A DNA stretch of 64,000 nucleotides from Puccinellia tenuiflora. Taxonomy: Eukaryota; Streptophyta; Magnoliopsida; Poales; Poaceae. The stretch's first letter is position 1, and the number at the start of each line of letters is the position of its first letter. A program made the position numbers and the translations under genes. Below, one piece after another: positions 22,283 through 34,299 of this stretch. The notes under the pieces were generated by a model. The model ran no database searches and was not told the DNA's origin. It worked only from the letters and a program-made list of their open reading frames with translations. The stretch lies in contig QRDG01000025.1 in the NCBI GenBank assembly GCA_012064385.1, positions 1,719,358-1,783,357 of the forward strand. Reading direction: 5' to 3'.

Positions 22283-23800
22283 ATCAAGTGTTCTACTAGC
22301 ATAATAAATAACATTCAGTTTCTTATCAACCCTTTGACCCAAAACAACCCCAACTGCATAATCACTAGCATCACACATAATTTCAAAGGGCAATTTTCAA
22401 TCAGGAGGTTGAATAATAGGAGCATTTATCAAAGCATTCTTCAAAATATTAAAAGATTCAATGCAATCATCATTAAAAGAGAAAGGAAGATCCTTTTGCA
22501 AAAGATTGGTTAGAGGTTTTGATATTTTGGAGAAATTCTTAATGAACCTACGGTAAAAACCTGCATGCCCAAGGAAACTTCTTATACCTTTTATATCCTT
22601 TGGGTATGATAGCTTCTCAATAGCTTCTATCTTGGCTGGATCAACTTCTATTCCATCTCCAGAAATCTTATGTCCTAGAACAATTCCTTCGGTAACCATG
22701 AAGTGACACTTCTCCCAATTGAGAACTAAATGTTGATCTTCACAACGCTGCAAAACTTTGTTAAGATTGAACAAGCAATTATCGAAAGAAGTACCATACA
22801 CAGAAAAATCATCCATAAAGACTTCCATTATCTTTTCAATATAGTCAGCAAATATAGCATTCATGCATCTTTGAAAAGTAGCAGGAGCATTACATAAACC
22901 GAATGGCATTCTTCTATAAGCAAATGTACCAAATGGGCAAGTAAAAGTGGTCTTTTCTTGATCGTCCTTATGGACAGGAATTTGTGAGAAACCTGAATAA
23001 CCATCTAGATAACAAAAGTGAGAGTGTTTAGATAACCTTTCTAACATTTGATCAATAAATGGCAATGGGTAATGATCTTTTCTAGTTGCTTTGTTTAGTT
23101 TCCTGTAATCAATGCACATCCTATAACCAACAATAGTACGTTGAGCCACAAGTTCATTCTCATCATTTGGAACAACAGTCATTCCATCTTTTTTTGGAAC
23201 ACAATGGACATGACTAACCCACTTACTATCAGCTATAGGATAAATGATACCAGCTTCCGTGAGTCTTATTACCTCTTTTCTTACCACTTCTTTCATTTTT
23301 GGATGGAGACGGCGCTGATAATCAACAACAGGTTTTGCATCCTCTTCCAAATTGATTTTATGCATACATAGAGCTGGGCTTATACCTTTAAGATCATCAA
23401 GAGAGTATCCAATAGCTGGTCGATGAGCTTTTAGCACATCAAGTAGTTTCTCTTCTTCTTCAGCTGAAAGGTTAGCACTAATAATGACAGGATATATATT
23501 CTTATCATCTAAGTACGCATATTTCAGATTGTCAGGCAAAGGTTTCAATTCAAAACTAGGATCCCCTTTAGGTGGTGGTAACACTCCTAAATTATCAGGT
23601 GGGATGTGCAACTGTAACTATGGTGGTTGTTGCCATAATATTTGTTCCAGAGCTTCTTTTTCCTCATCATTAAATGGTTCATCTTGATTAAGCATATAAC
23701 GTTCTACAACATCTGTTGAAGCTACAGCTATAGGAGCAAGGGTTTCAATTATATCTTCAGAAATTGGCTCTTTCACAACATGTTTATCAGCAAATTTGGA
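22283..23800 (-). pseudogene. Element B reverse transcriptase and RNase H start
   Basis: The open stretch 22397-23611 carries all RT blocks (C-V-P-K-K-D-G-M; M-C-I-D-Y-R-K-L-N; L-D-G-Y-S-G-F-S-Q-I; F-G-T-F-A-Y-R-R-M-P-F-G-L-C-N-A-P-A-T-F; catalytic V-F-M-D-D-F-S-V-Y-G; F-L-G-H-A-G-F-Y-R-R-F-I-K). It is bounded by in-frame stops: TAG near 23619 and TGA near 22394, the latter at the tryptophan before the RNase H motif C-D-A-S-D-Y-A-V-G. A one-base frameshift near 23795 separates it from gag-protease. The RNase H frame is then split by the solo LTR. RT would copy the element's RNA, but this copy cannot make a polyprotein. Confidence 0.9.
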
Positions 23801-25353
23801 AAATTGAACTCAAGTCTTTCATTATCACATTTAATAAACACTTTCTCTTTAAGCAAATTAATTTCAGCTCCAACAGTACGCAAGAAAGGTCTACCAAAAA
23901 TGATAGGACAAAATGAATCTTGAGGGCAACCAAGCACAATAAAATCAGCAGGATATTTAATTTTACCAACTAGAACTTCAACATCTCTAACAATTCCAAA
24001 AGGACTAATATATTCTTTATTAGCAAGTTGAATTGTCATACCTGTCTGTTCCATAACAATAGGATCAATATCAGGCTTGATTTCAAGATAGAGAGAATAT
24101 GGAATGACACTAATGCTAGACCCAATATCACATAGACCATGATAACTTGAAGTCCCAATAGAGCATGATATTATAGGTTTTCCCACCTTGGCCGAATTAC
24201 CTCTGATAATTTTAGTAGCGTCTTCACATAGATAAACATCAACATGATCTTCTTCATTTAATTGTTTGATAACAGAAATTTGAGTATTGACTTCCACCTG
24301 TTCATATGGCTGAGGACATCTTCTTTTACTCTTGTTAGTAACAGCAATAAGTAATTTTTTCTTAACTTGGTTTGGATATGGGGGTGGCTCAACATACTCC
24401 TCAATTCTCACAGATGACACTGGCTCTATCTGTTTAATAACTTTAGGAATAACAATAGATTGTTTAACAGGTTCAACATAAGTTTCAAACCCACTTTTAG
24501 GAATACAGATATGCTCAGCAAAAGATTTAGCTATTTCAAGTATAACATAAGGATCAAGATTAAATGTATCACTCATATTTTTAAACAAGATGGAAGTAGA
24601 GAAGCTCTCCACACATGAATATCCAAAATCAAAATAAGGTTCATTACCTTTATCAAGTTCCCAGTGTCCAGTATTTTCATAAATAGTTTCCAATAGGTTC
24701 CATGCTTCTTCTGCAGTATTATTTGTAAAACTCCCACCAGATGAATTGTCCAGAATTTCCTTATGCTTCATAGGTAGCCTCACATAAAAGTTTATCAATA
24801 TAAGTTTCTTTGTAAGATCATGACAAGGATTCTCACGAAGGAGTGCCTTCAGTCTCACCCAAGCTTGAGTAATACTCTCTCCCAGATGTGGCCAGAAATT
24901 AAATATATAGCAGTGGCTCTCATAAGCTTCTCTAGGAGTAAAATATTTAAGAAGAAAAATCTTCCTCAATACACTCCATTCAGTAGTGGCTCCTTCATCC
25001 AAAGACCTGAACCAAATACGAGCATTACCAGATAAAGACATAAATAATAGCTTCCTTTTCACATAGTCCTCAGAAATACCAGGAATCCTAAATAAGCCAC
25101 ATATTTCTTCAATCATTTCAATGTGTTCACGTGCAGACTTAGTTCCATCCCCTAAAAATATATTCTTCGTAACTCTTTCAACATGGCCAGTAGGAATTTT
25201 AAATCCCACTTCAGGTATCTTAGACACAGCAGTTTCAACCACCTTAGCAGTAGTGGCATAAGCACTTTCATATAGAGCAAGGTGCAGCGAGGGACGATTC
25301 TTAAATGCCATAATATCAATGAGATAAAACAGCAAATATAATTCAGCTTTCAA
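23773..25353 (-). pseudogene. Element B gag-protease
   Basis: A 526-codon ORF. The N-terminal half is a gypsy gag (L-L-F-M-S-L-S-G-N-A-R-I-W-F; T-T-E-W-S-V-L-R-K-I-F-L-L-K-Y-F; G-E-S-I-T-Q-A-W-V-R-L-K). The C-terminal 150 residues contain a retropepsin-like fold with L-C-D-I-G-S-S-I-S-V-I-P at the active site and I-I-F-G-R-P-F-L-R-T near its end. D-I-G-S replaces D-S/T-G, a variant common in Athila-like elements. The gag ORF itself is long and open, but pol is out of frame after about 23795. The first codons upstream of the M-A-F-K start are probably leader. Confidence 0.85.
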
Positions 25354-25389
25354 TTTTCCTTACCAAACTTCTTACCAATAGCGCTACGC

Positions 25390-25407
25390 TCCCCGGCAAC
25401 GGCGCCA
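25390..25407 (-). other. Primer binding site of element B (tRNA-Asp)
   Basis: The minus strand reads TGGCGCCGTTGCCGGGGA, 11 bp inside the 5' LTR. It is complementary to the 3' end of plant tRNA-Asp as far as I recall that sequence. Confidence 0.85.
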
Positions 25408-25418
25408 GAAAAGTATCT

Positions 25419-26935
25419 TGATGACTCCCAAGTGCAGGAGATCAATTGTAGTACCTTTCAATTAGAAAAGGTTGTCGAACCCACGAGGAGCTGAAGGTAT
25501 TTGTTAGAAAGAATGATAAATAAAGCAATGAAAGATGCAAATGTTTTTGGGATTTTCAGTTGTATGATTGCAAAGATAATAAAAATGTCGAAAGTAAATA
25601 GTAATAGTTGAAAGCCTAATCCTCTACGTGGCAAGAGGACAAGCTCAAATGGTGTGTAACTTATATGTGGAAAGCGTTCCCGAGGGCGGCATGGATATCA
25701 CTAGGCATAGAGATTTATTAAACAACACGTTGCATATCTTGTCAAGTTTTAATCTTCTTGGGGCGAAGCCATAACTAGGCATAGCTAAATAAACAAACTA
25801 CAACCCTTTATGATGGATCATGTGGCCAATTTAATGACTGCACAAGAATTATTAAGACACAAAGTCCCACCATAGCATTACACTCTAAGGTCCCCGACAC
25901 TACTACCCACATAACATAACTGCATGACTCCGTCTTAGGCTTACTTGTCCTCCCAAGTCTTCCTCAATTCATTACACTATGTTGTTCTCCTATGAGCCCT
26001 TAAAGGTGAAGTGTTGTGCAGTCGACGTTCGCACAACACCATCATAGAATCACATAGAAGATAAACTCTTGACAAAATACCAACACATGTTATATATAAA
26101 TCATTGCCAATTCATCCTATGCCCTCAGGAACATATGGGATCTACTCACAACGTGCAAACATGATCATAATCAGTGGCATAAAGGGTACAACACAATCTG
26201 AAATAAATACTTCACCACCAAATAATGACAAGTACCCAATCACAAACATGAATAGGAGCACAAGATAATGATCTAGGGTATAGCAACTCTCAAACTATGA
26301 GGGGAACGGAGTGGATCACGGAGATGACGATGGAATTGGTGATGGAGATGGTGCTGGTCTTGGTGATGGTGTTGATGTAGAGGCCTCCTCCCACGCCAAG
26401 GAGGAGAGGTGGTGATGATGGCGGTGATTTCCCCCCTCTCCGGAGCAGCAGGATCTGACCCACTTCGGAGAGAATCAGGAGTTCCGCCGCCGCCACGGCC
26501 TCAGATAATTCAGGGAAAATTAGGGCGTCCCTTTTCGGAGAAGACGAAGGCGTACATAAAAAGCCCCAGGCGAGGAAGTGCCCCGAGGCCCCGTTTGGTG
26601 GGTCCCACGCGGCCCCTGTACCTGGCCGCGTGGGCCCACCCCATTTGGGCCTCGTGGCCTTCCTCTCTTCGGTCTTCTTTCCATTGCCCTTCTTCCGAAG
26701 AAAAACTGCCGTGGTATTTTTCCTTTAATTATTTGGGTTCGCGAAACTCCTGAAACAATAAAGACAAGAAAAGGGGGGTATTCTGCCTCCCAGATATTAA
26801 ATACCAAAAATAGAGACTTTGTATGAAAGTCCCATAAATCATCCAAAACATGCAAAACATTGATATAACAGTGCATATAACATTCCCATATGATAATATA
26901 AGGTATAAAAATGATGATATAAAATGCACGTATCA
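25419..26935 (-). repeat. 5' LTR of element B
   Basis: A 1517-bp LTR matching 12813-14335 with scattered substitutions and small indels. Long ORFs that cross its boundary (26520-27425) fuse LTR sequence to the element C protease and are accidental. Confidence 0.9.
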
Positions 26936-28460
26936 GCTCCTTAAACCAATTTACTCCGAATATAATATCAGATCCTTGTAGTTCCAGAATTCTGAAATTT
27001 GCACTGAACCTATGGCCTTGGATGGAAAACTGGCAGTTGGGAGCTACGGCAGTAGAAGACAGAATGCCTCCACCTGCTGCCTTGACAGTCCTTTGTTTAG
27101 TCTGCTCCATAGGAATGTTGTTCTTGATAGCAAACTGGAGATCCATGAATGTATTGGTGCTGCCAGTATCTGCTAATGCAATTGTAGAGGACTTTATAAA
27201 ATTCAACAGCAATGATATCGTAGAATCACTTGGGAAACCCTTGTAAGCAGCTTGTGAAATGTTCATGAGGTTGTGTTCTTCTTGTGCCTCTTGTGCCTGT
27301 CCTGGCTGCGGATTCTCCCTAGCTAGGTTCAACTGAACTTGTAATTCTCTGTTTTTCTCCTGTTGCTCTTCAACTTCTTCATCAGAGTGGCATTGCATTT
27401 GTATGTTGTTCAAAGCTTGTTGCATTGGTTGACACTTATGCCCATGGAACTAGTTATCAGGACAGTACCAGCACTTTCTTGGTTCCCTTACTCTGTCAGG
27501 AGCTGCTCTGTTTCTATTGTCTTTGGCCGGAACTGGGCGCAAGGCTTGCTGATGCCCTTGTTCGACAACTGTTGCTGGGAGAAATGTACGTTTGTTGTTG
27601 GACATGTAAGCTTTCTCATACTGCCTAGCCTACCAGTAAGCCGAAGCTAGGGTTGTTGGCTTTTGACAGATCACTGTTGGTTTAATTCCCTCTTTCAGAC
27701 CACTGACAAACCTATCGATGAAGAAATCCTGTGGGAGGTAAGGTCTCTCAAGTCTCATTTGTGTCATCCACGTTTCATATAAGTCAATGTAGCAATTGAC
27801 TGTGCTAATTTGGTTGAGCATTTGCAGTTGATCCATTGGGTCCGTGGAGATGTTGTCAGGGAATCTGTCAATGAGAACTTGTCCCAGCTGTTGCCAAGAG
27901 AGTGTTTGCAAGTTTAGGCCTGCACTGTTGAGCCAAGTCTTGGCTTGTCCCTGATATGTGCGATACCCCATTTGACTCTGCTTTCTACTGGTATGTTAAC
28001 AAGATTGAATATGTCTTCGCACTCAAGTAGCCAGGCTCGCGGGCAATCGCCAGAAAAGGTGGGTAATTCCACGTGTGGTGTCCAAAGTTGAGGTTCGGTG
28101 TGGAATGGCTGTTAGAATTGTCGCTGATGATCAGGTGGTGGTGGTGGTGCTGGGTTGGGTGGTGGTTGTTGTTGCTGAGTGTACTGATAAGGATATGGTG
28201 GTGGCTGGTAATATGGGTATTGAGGTTGGGAAGGTGGGTATTGCTGATAGTGTGGGGGAGAAAAGGTTGATATTTGTGGGGATTGTTGATGGTAGTAGTG
28301 TGGCTAGTTGAAGGGTGGTGTTCTGGGAGAGTTGGTGCATAGGTGGGGGAATTTGGTGGGTGGTGGTGATAGGTGGAGATGTGCTAGTAACATAGGTCGG
28401 CTGGACATTCTGCCGAGCAGTTGGGGAGGGCGGAAGTGGTAGCTGGTGAAAGAGCATGGT
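26936..28460 (-). pseudogene. Gag and protease of gypsy element C
   Basis: From high to low coordinates: a proline/threonine-rich N-terminal gag region (28131-28460), a gag core (27630-27971; A-K-T-W-L-N-S-A-G-L and L-I-D-R-F-P; R-F-V-S-G-L-K-E-G-I), a CCHC zinc knuckle at 27426-27473 (C-W-Y-C ... H-G-H-K-C) and a retropepsin (A-L-A-D-T-G-S-T-N-T-F and I-I-F-G-V-N-W). An in-frame TAG (27450-27452) sits inside the zinc knuckle, and frames shift between the blocks, so it is dead. The D-T-G-S active site is conserved. It is cut on the left by element B (GCTCC duplicate) and on the right by another LTR at 28461. Confidence 0.85.
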
Positions 28461-30105
28461 TGTCCTCATGTGTGGTTTTGGTAATTAATGACAATCCTTA
28501 AGGACTAATGTGTGCTTTGAGCTATACTTGTAGGTTTGGTCCATAGCAATACTTGAACTCCATATGTTGGAGTCAAGGCTAAAAGAAGAAGAGTTCATGG
28601 TGATCAAGGCTAAGTGCAAGTTGATCAACACACAAGGCTAGGAATGTACCATTAGGGATCGTATGATCCCATGGTATGGTAAGCAATTGTCAATATAGCC
28701 TTGTGAACAAACCCATGATCTATGTGCTTGTATCTCTATGTGTGGTTAGGAAGTTCTCCATGAGCATGCAACGAAAGGGATATCCTATGTAGCCCATGAA
28801 GGATGGTGTCACGTGGTGATCGTCATCAATATAAGGGTCGGGTGAAGTTATGTCGAAGAGTGCCTCTCCAATCTTGGTGTATGGGGGAGCAACATGTGAG
28901 CCTTCACCAAGCGGAGCACAATCAAGAAAGGTGGTCCAACTTGAGAAGGCCAAGATCATCATCATCAAGCTCAAGTGGATTATGCGCAAGGAAAAGGTAT
29001 GTTCTTGATAGGTTTTCTATTTTACCGGTCTCATGATGTTAGTTTAGAGACCGGGTTATAGGATAGATAACCGTACTATCAAGAGGGGCTCTCGAGCGAG
29101 TATCTTGATCGTATCGTCGTACAGAGCTCAAACCTTTGCATCATTGGCATCATCTTTATTGGTTCTTATTTGGCTCTTATCATGGTGTGGTCTTCGTGCT
29201 TGTCGTGCGTGTCATGACAAGGCCAAGTTCACCGAAAACGGATTTCGTATGTATCTTCTCTTGCGTTTTCGGTTTTGGAGATTTTGCCGGTCCATCCATG
29301 CAGAAGGTTTCACTCTTCCATTTATTAGAAAAATATCCCATGCTTGGTTTCAATATTTCTGCTTTTTGTTAGGTATCCCTTGTCATCCTCTTTCCAAAAA
29401 AATTGGATTTACCTCGATCGGAGTTTCCTAGCAAAAGTTATTCAGTTTCAGGGTTTTGCTATTTTTCTCTGTGCAGCGGTAGTACCGCCGCCTCCGGCGG
29501 CAGTACCGCTGGTGGTACCACCAGCAGTGCTACCAGCACCACCGCCAGGGAGGTGCTCTGTTAGCCCTCAGCGGCAGTACCGCCGCCTCTGGCGGTAGTA
29601 CTGCTCCTGAGAACCTTGAGCCCTCTCCTGGGCTGTGCAGCAGTGAGAGCAGCACCGCCAGCAGTGCCACCAGCACTACCGCCAGGGAGGTGCTCTATTA
29701 GCCCTCAGCGGCAGTACCGCCGCTTCTGGCGGTAGTACCGCTGCTGGGGACTTTGAGCCCTCTCTTGGGCTATGCAGCACTGCCAGCAGTGCCGCCAGCA
29801 CTACCGCCGTTGATGCCCTCTGTTTCACCCCAGCGGTAGTATCGCCGCCTATGGCGGCAGTACCGCTACTGTGGGTTCTTTTGAGAGCCGTTGGTGGGCT
29901 GAAATGCGTGGGGAGGTAGTACCGCCCCAGCGCGAATCTGCCCCCAACGGTTAGATTGTGGGGCAACCTATTTAAGGGGCCTTCTTCCCCAAAGGTTGAC
30001 CAACTCTTTGCACTCTCTCTCTCTCTCCTCCATTGTTGACCTTTTTGAGAGCTTGCTTTCTCTCCACCCCTCCATGATTCTTGCCTCCTTTTAGAGGGAA
30101 AGAGA
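28461..30105 (+). mobile_element. Partial LTR (family F) interrupting element C, itself cut by CACTA-1
   Basis: Begins TGTCCTCATGTGTGGTTTTGG exactly where the element C gag frame ends and runs without coding sequence to the first base of CACTA-1. It contains the palindrome-rich block at 29479-29930 and a leader-like CTCTCTCTCT tract near 30016. The start TG and absence of gag beyond it suggest an LTR in plus orientation. The right half and the target duplicate are not in the window, because the sequence right of CACTA-1 (42603) does not continue it. The ORFs at 28803, 29105 and 29136 are incidental. Confidence 0.6.
29479..29930. repeat. GCGGTAGTACCGC palindromic repeat block
   Basis: About five near-copies of a unit in which GCGGTAGTACCGCCGC is followed by its approximate inverse GGCGGCAGTACCGC, separated by CCAGCAGTGC-type and CTGCTGGGGAC-type spacers. 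Each unit can fold on itself. Low-complexity and confined to this LTR; similar blocks are common in Triticeae LTRs. Confidence 0.8.
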
Positions 30106-30126
30106 CACTAGTAGAGAACATGGCAT

Positions 30127-30330
30127 CAGTACCAGTTTTATAGGGCCTTTAGTACCGGTTGTGCAACCGGTACTAAAAGGTCGGCACTAAAGGGTCACCC
30201 CTTTAGTACCGGTTTTAGATACAACCGGTACTAAAGGCCCTCCACGTGGGCACACAGCAGGGCGCGTAGGCGAAGGACCTTTAGTACCGGTTGCTAATAC
30301 CAACCGGTACTAAAGGTTCCTGCATTTTTT
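30127..30330. repeat. Left subterminal repeat array of CACTA-1
   Basis: Several copies of CCTTTAGTACCGGTT paired with AACCGGTACTAAAGG, each pair able to form a short hairpin. In En/Spm such subterminal motifs bind the element's TNPA protein; that role is transferred by analogy. Confidence 0.85.
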
Positions 30331-30577
30331 TCCCCTCTTATTTTTTCAGGGAGGTTTAGGTTTTCGGTTATTATTTCTTTTCGCTTATTTTTCGGGGTTT
30401 GGGGTTTCTGTTTTTTTCCTTTTCGCTCATTTTTCAGGGTTTCGGAGGAGAGCACGTATAAAGTACACACTACACATATAAAGTACCCACTACACATATA
30501 AAGTACTCTCGTTAATTACATATAAAGTAATAATTACAATGGAGATCAACGCTAGCTAGTACATGCACGGAGGGAGT

Positions 30578-33500
30578 CTATTTTTCGACATAGTGGAATT
30601 CACCGAATTCATCTATGACTTGCGTCAACATGAATCCCGCCAATTCCTCCGCAATAGCTTTTACACGGTTTTCTGGTAGGAGCTGGTTCCGCTTCCTTGA
30701 CATCTTTAAAAGAAGGAGATCCGGTCAGTTATGATCGAAACTAAACACAATTGATGGTTGCAAAATAAAAGTTGTATATGATGTTTACATACCTCTCGAT
30801 TTCTTACATTATTGACTCTCTCATTGACCCTCATGTGAATATACTCGCAAACGTAGTATCCACATAGTTGAGTCCCCTGTGGTTGTCGCAGACACCACTA
30901 TACAAGAATATAATTTAATCAAATAATAATCGAGAGAATGATAATGGTATTAGAAAGATACACAAACCTATATACGTATTAGTACTTACATTGTTAGCCT
31001 TGAACTCCAGCTTATCTTTCCATTCACCGCGTTCTTCCGCGATGAACTTTCTCCAAACCCTGCCCGGAAAAGAAAATGAATTGAGGAGTTATTTTATATA
31101 CTTTTGATATCCGGAAATGAACGAAAGTGGACGATATAGTGCGATTGAAATTACCTCTTGAGCATTAGACGCACGTTTTTGTAATCATCTTGATCTTTCC
31201 TTAATGAGTCCCAGACTTCAACTTCTCCTTCGTCGAGTCTAATGATAAACAGAATGTAGTGGAACCTGCGCACATTTATATACGCAGGTATTCAGAACTC
31301 GTCAATTACACTTATTATCGAGAAAGCAAAATAGAATGTGTAAAAGACAGTAACACTAACCCGAAGTTGTAAGGAAAAAGTATTTCCTTTTTGATACTTT
31401 GTCGCTTAAAAACGTTAGCAAACGGTCCTCTGTGTCCTGGACATAAAAAGGTCTTTCTACGGTGACTTCATTAACTTTATCCGGGTCAATGAACCCAATG
31501 TCCCAGATTCCACCCATTCGGCATTCACGAATCTTCATTTTGCATAATAGCATACAAAAGAATGTTGTGAGGATAATTACAAGTAATGAAACGAGCTTAA
31601 CTATAAATAATTAAATTACACGAATAAATTACTTACAGACAATAGCAGCTGATGATAGATTTGTCGAGAGCAAGTTGATTGTACATCTGAAAAAGTTCGG
31701 AGAAATCAACCTGCACACCATATTCTCGGAAGTAGTGTTGGTCCTTAACTCCCGCCATGAGATATTCTCTCCCTTGTTTTGCGGCGGCCATGTACCAGTT
31801 ATTCAATTTATATAACTGTGTTGTTAGAGCACTCGGATTTTCGACCAGAGGCAGCCCGAGTTCAAATTTAGGTTGAATTGTTATCTGCGCTATTTCATAA
31901 CCCACGTCGCCAATGACAACTTCTCCATGCTCGATTTCCCGAGCTTCAGAAGGCACAATGAGCGGGGCGATCGATTGTGCTTCTTGTTCTCCGAGCTGGG
32001 CAACTCTTTTCCCGCATGCTTTTTCTTTCTCCGTCTGTGAGGAAAGTACCTTGTCAATACCTCGCTCATAGTCTGAAAGGGGCGGTTGTGGAAACCTATA
32101 TAGGTTGTCAACGGTGCGATCTTTTACCTCGGCTGGTATAGTCTTCAGAAGTTCCTTCATGGGGTCAAGTCTTGCCTCCAGTCTTTCCTTTTTTTCTGTT
32201 CAAAAAAGGCTTTAGCCTTGCCTTGTGTGCTCAGTTTTAATTCCTCCAAAGTCATCTCGCCAGGTAACTTCTCAGGAGCCTTGACTTCTTTGGGTTTTCT
32301 TGCACGTTTCTTGATAGGGGACGACGTGAACAGCTTCCGCTTTGTCAAATTACTGCTAGTGGGCGCAGCAGTCGGCTGACGGGACGGCGCGGGCGATGGA
32401 CTCGCGGTGGGCTCCACATCGTCGGGGGAGGAGGGTGGACTTTGCTGTGGTGAATTTCTAACCGGAGGAGTCGGTGGCCTTGGCAACGAGTCTGGAAACT
32501 TGATGTATTTCTTCTTCCATAGAACGATACCAAGCTCGACTTCTCCCAATGTCTTCTCGCCTTCAGCTCCAGGAATGTCAAGATGCATTGAGTTGAATCC
32601 CGACAAAACTTTCGTGACCCCGACACGAGCAAATCCAGCTGGAATCTCACCAAAATGGAAGGTTGCTCTAGGTTGATGTGGTAAAGCATAGCCATTCGCC
32701 ACCGGAAAACTAAGGTTATTCATTGGCGCATGTAACTCACAATGTGTCTTCTCCGTGATATCATCAACGAGGGTAGCGTGCCGCCGACGGTTTATCAACT
32801 GCAGGATCTTGTTGCTGCGTGGAACCCACGCTGCTTTTCCGCTGAGATGGGCAGACTTCGACTGCATGATCTTCTACTCGCGGCTGAGATTCCCTTTGTT
32901 GGGTAGTTGCTCCTTCACATCATGCATCTGGCTTTCTAATGCAGTAAACCTCTCCGCCTCCCTCTTTTTACTTCTACAATGTTTTCTATAAGATGCAGCG
33001 TCCTCCGGAAACCCTTCAAGAAAACCAACCCCGCCTCCTCTGCCTCGACATCGTCCCCAGTGTTCTTTATTCCCGAGGGCGAGTGAAAGCTCGTCGTCCT
33101 CTCTATCGGGAACATATTTTCCCTGTCGGACAAGTTCTATTGCGTCAACTAGTTTTTTGGCGACTCTTGTAATTCTTTTCTTCCATTTTCCCTGTGCAAC
33201 AATCAGCCCTGTGTCTGGGTCCAAGACTGCCCCATGCGCAAACAACCAGAACTTGGACCTGTCGGGCCAGCCATCTGTCTGTGGAGTGATCCCTTTTTTA
33301 CGCAGCTCGTTTTCATAGGCTTCCCACTTAGGCAAGGCAGTCTTGTAGCCACCTGAGCCCAAACGATGGTGATATTTCTTCTTCTGAGCATTCAACTTAT
33401 TTTGGGTCGATCGGGCCACAGCGACGGCCGATTTCCTATACGCCGCAAATTCAGGCCAGTCATCTTTTAGCTTCTCTAGATCTCCGGTGAAATTTGGAGG

Positions 33501-34206
33501 TTTTTTCGCATATTTTCTCCACAATGCGTTCTTCCAGTTCTTGAATTGCTGGGCCATTTTGCTAAGAGTCCATTGCTTGACTTTATCCTGCCTCTTCTAT
33601 GGGAGATCTGCCGGTAGGGTGAAAGAATGCAACATCGAGGTCCAAAGGTTATCTTTAATTCTTTCCTCAAGATATTTTGCGCCAATGTTGGCTTTCTTCG
33701 GCTTATTCCATTCTGCAACGGTGATCGGGACGGCGTCCCTAACAAGAACGCCGCATTGAGCTACATATTTAGTGTAGATTCCTTCGGGTTTCTCCGGTTT
33801 GCCTTTTACACTAACTTCGTCGATCGACAACTTTGCACCATCCGGCAGCTTTACCCCTTGGTTCGGGCCTCGTTTAGGGATTGACGATCCAGAGGGCTAA
33901 AAGAAAAATGTTTCATTAATAAGTGCAATATAAATCAATTAATGCATCTAGCTAGTAATCAACAAGACTAATATATACCTCGCCGGAGTTTTCTAACGGC
34001 ACTTCTTCGTCGTCGTTGTCGTCTCTGAAATTTTCTAACTCAACTCCCTCACCGGAGTCATTCAAACATTTCGCGCTGAAATCTTCATCGTCTTCTTCGC
34101 CGGAATCTTCTCCATCAGAATTGGGTCCTGCAGCCCTATCATATATAATTGCTTGCATCCGGTCTTCATTCTCCTCGTCTCGGATGAAGGGGGCGTCGTC
34201 CTCCAT
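30578..34206 (-). pseudogene. CACTA-1 second gene: plant transposase (Ptta/En/Spm)-type protein with C48 protease domain, broken
   Basis: Same seven-exon layout as the intact copy at 45776-49421. Lesions seen by comparison: CAG to TAG after D-L-P (about 33594-33596); a 10-bp deletion near 32890 (the TGGCTTTAAT segment present at about 48108-48117 is gone); loss of one A in an A-run near 32195; loss of one T in exon 3 near 31410 that shifts the frame ahead of the protease part. The acidic first exon (33979-34206) and the last protease exons (Q-L-C-G-Y-Y-V-C-E-Y; stop at 30578) remain recognisable. It cannot make a full protein. Confidence 0.85.
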
Positions 34207-34299
34207 AGCTCAATGTCACTGCAAATTTTTAATTCATAGCAAACAACTTTAAATTTCATTGCAACTAAAATAACATTGCTTTGATAAATTTTCAAACTT

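Larger units (their letters stand above)
12813..26935 (-). mobile_element. Complete gypsy retrotransposon B (minus strand) with nested insertions
   Basis: LTRs at 12813-14335 and 25419-26935 and a perfect 5-bp target duplication GCTCC (12808-12812, 26936-26940). A tRNA-Asp primer site lies at 25390-25407 and a polypurine tract at about 14336-14350. Domain order gag-protease-RT-RNase H-integrase fits Ty3/gypsy; the gag and protease type looks Athila-like. The pol frame is ruined by point stops, a frameshift, a LINE (15415-19325) and a solo LTR (20496-22277). Without those two insertions the element would be about 8.4 kb. LTR pairs differ by scattered substitutions, visibly more than between the two CACTA copies. 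It inserted into element C between protease and RT. Confidence 0.92.

Noticed and set aside
26520..27425. 301-aa ORF taken as one protein
   Set aside because: It fuses element C protease to element B LTR across the GCTCC target duplicate; only the first half is real coding sequence.
28803..29431. Short ORFs in the family F LTR
   Set aside because: Located in LTR sequence with no retroelement or host domain.
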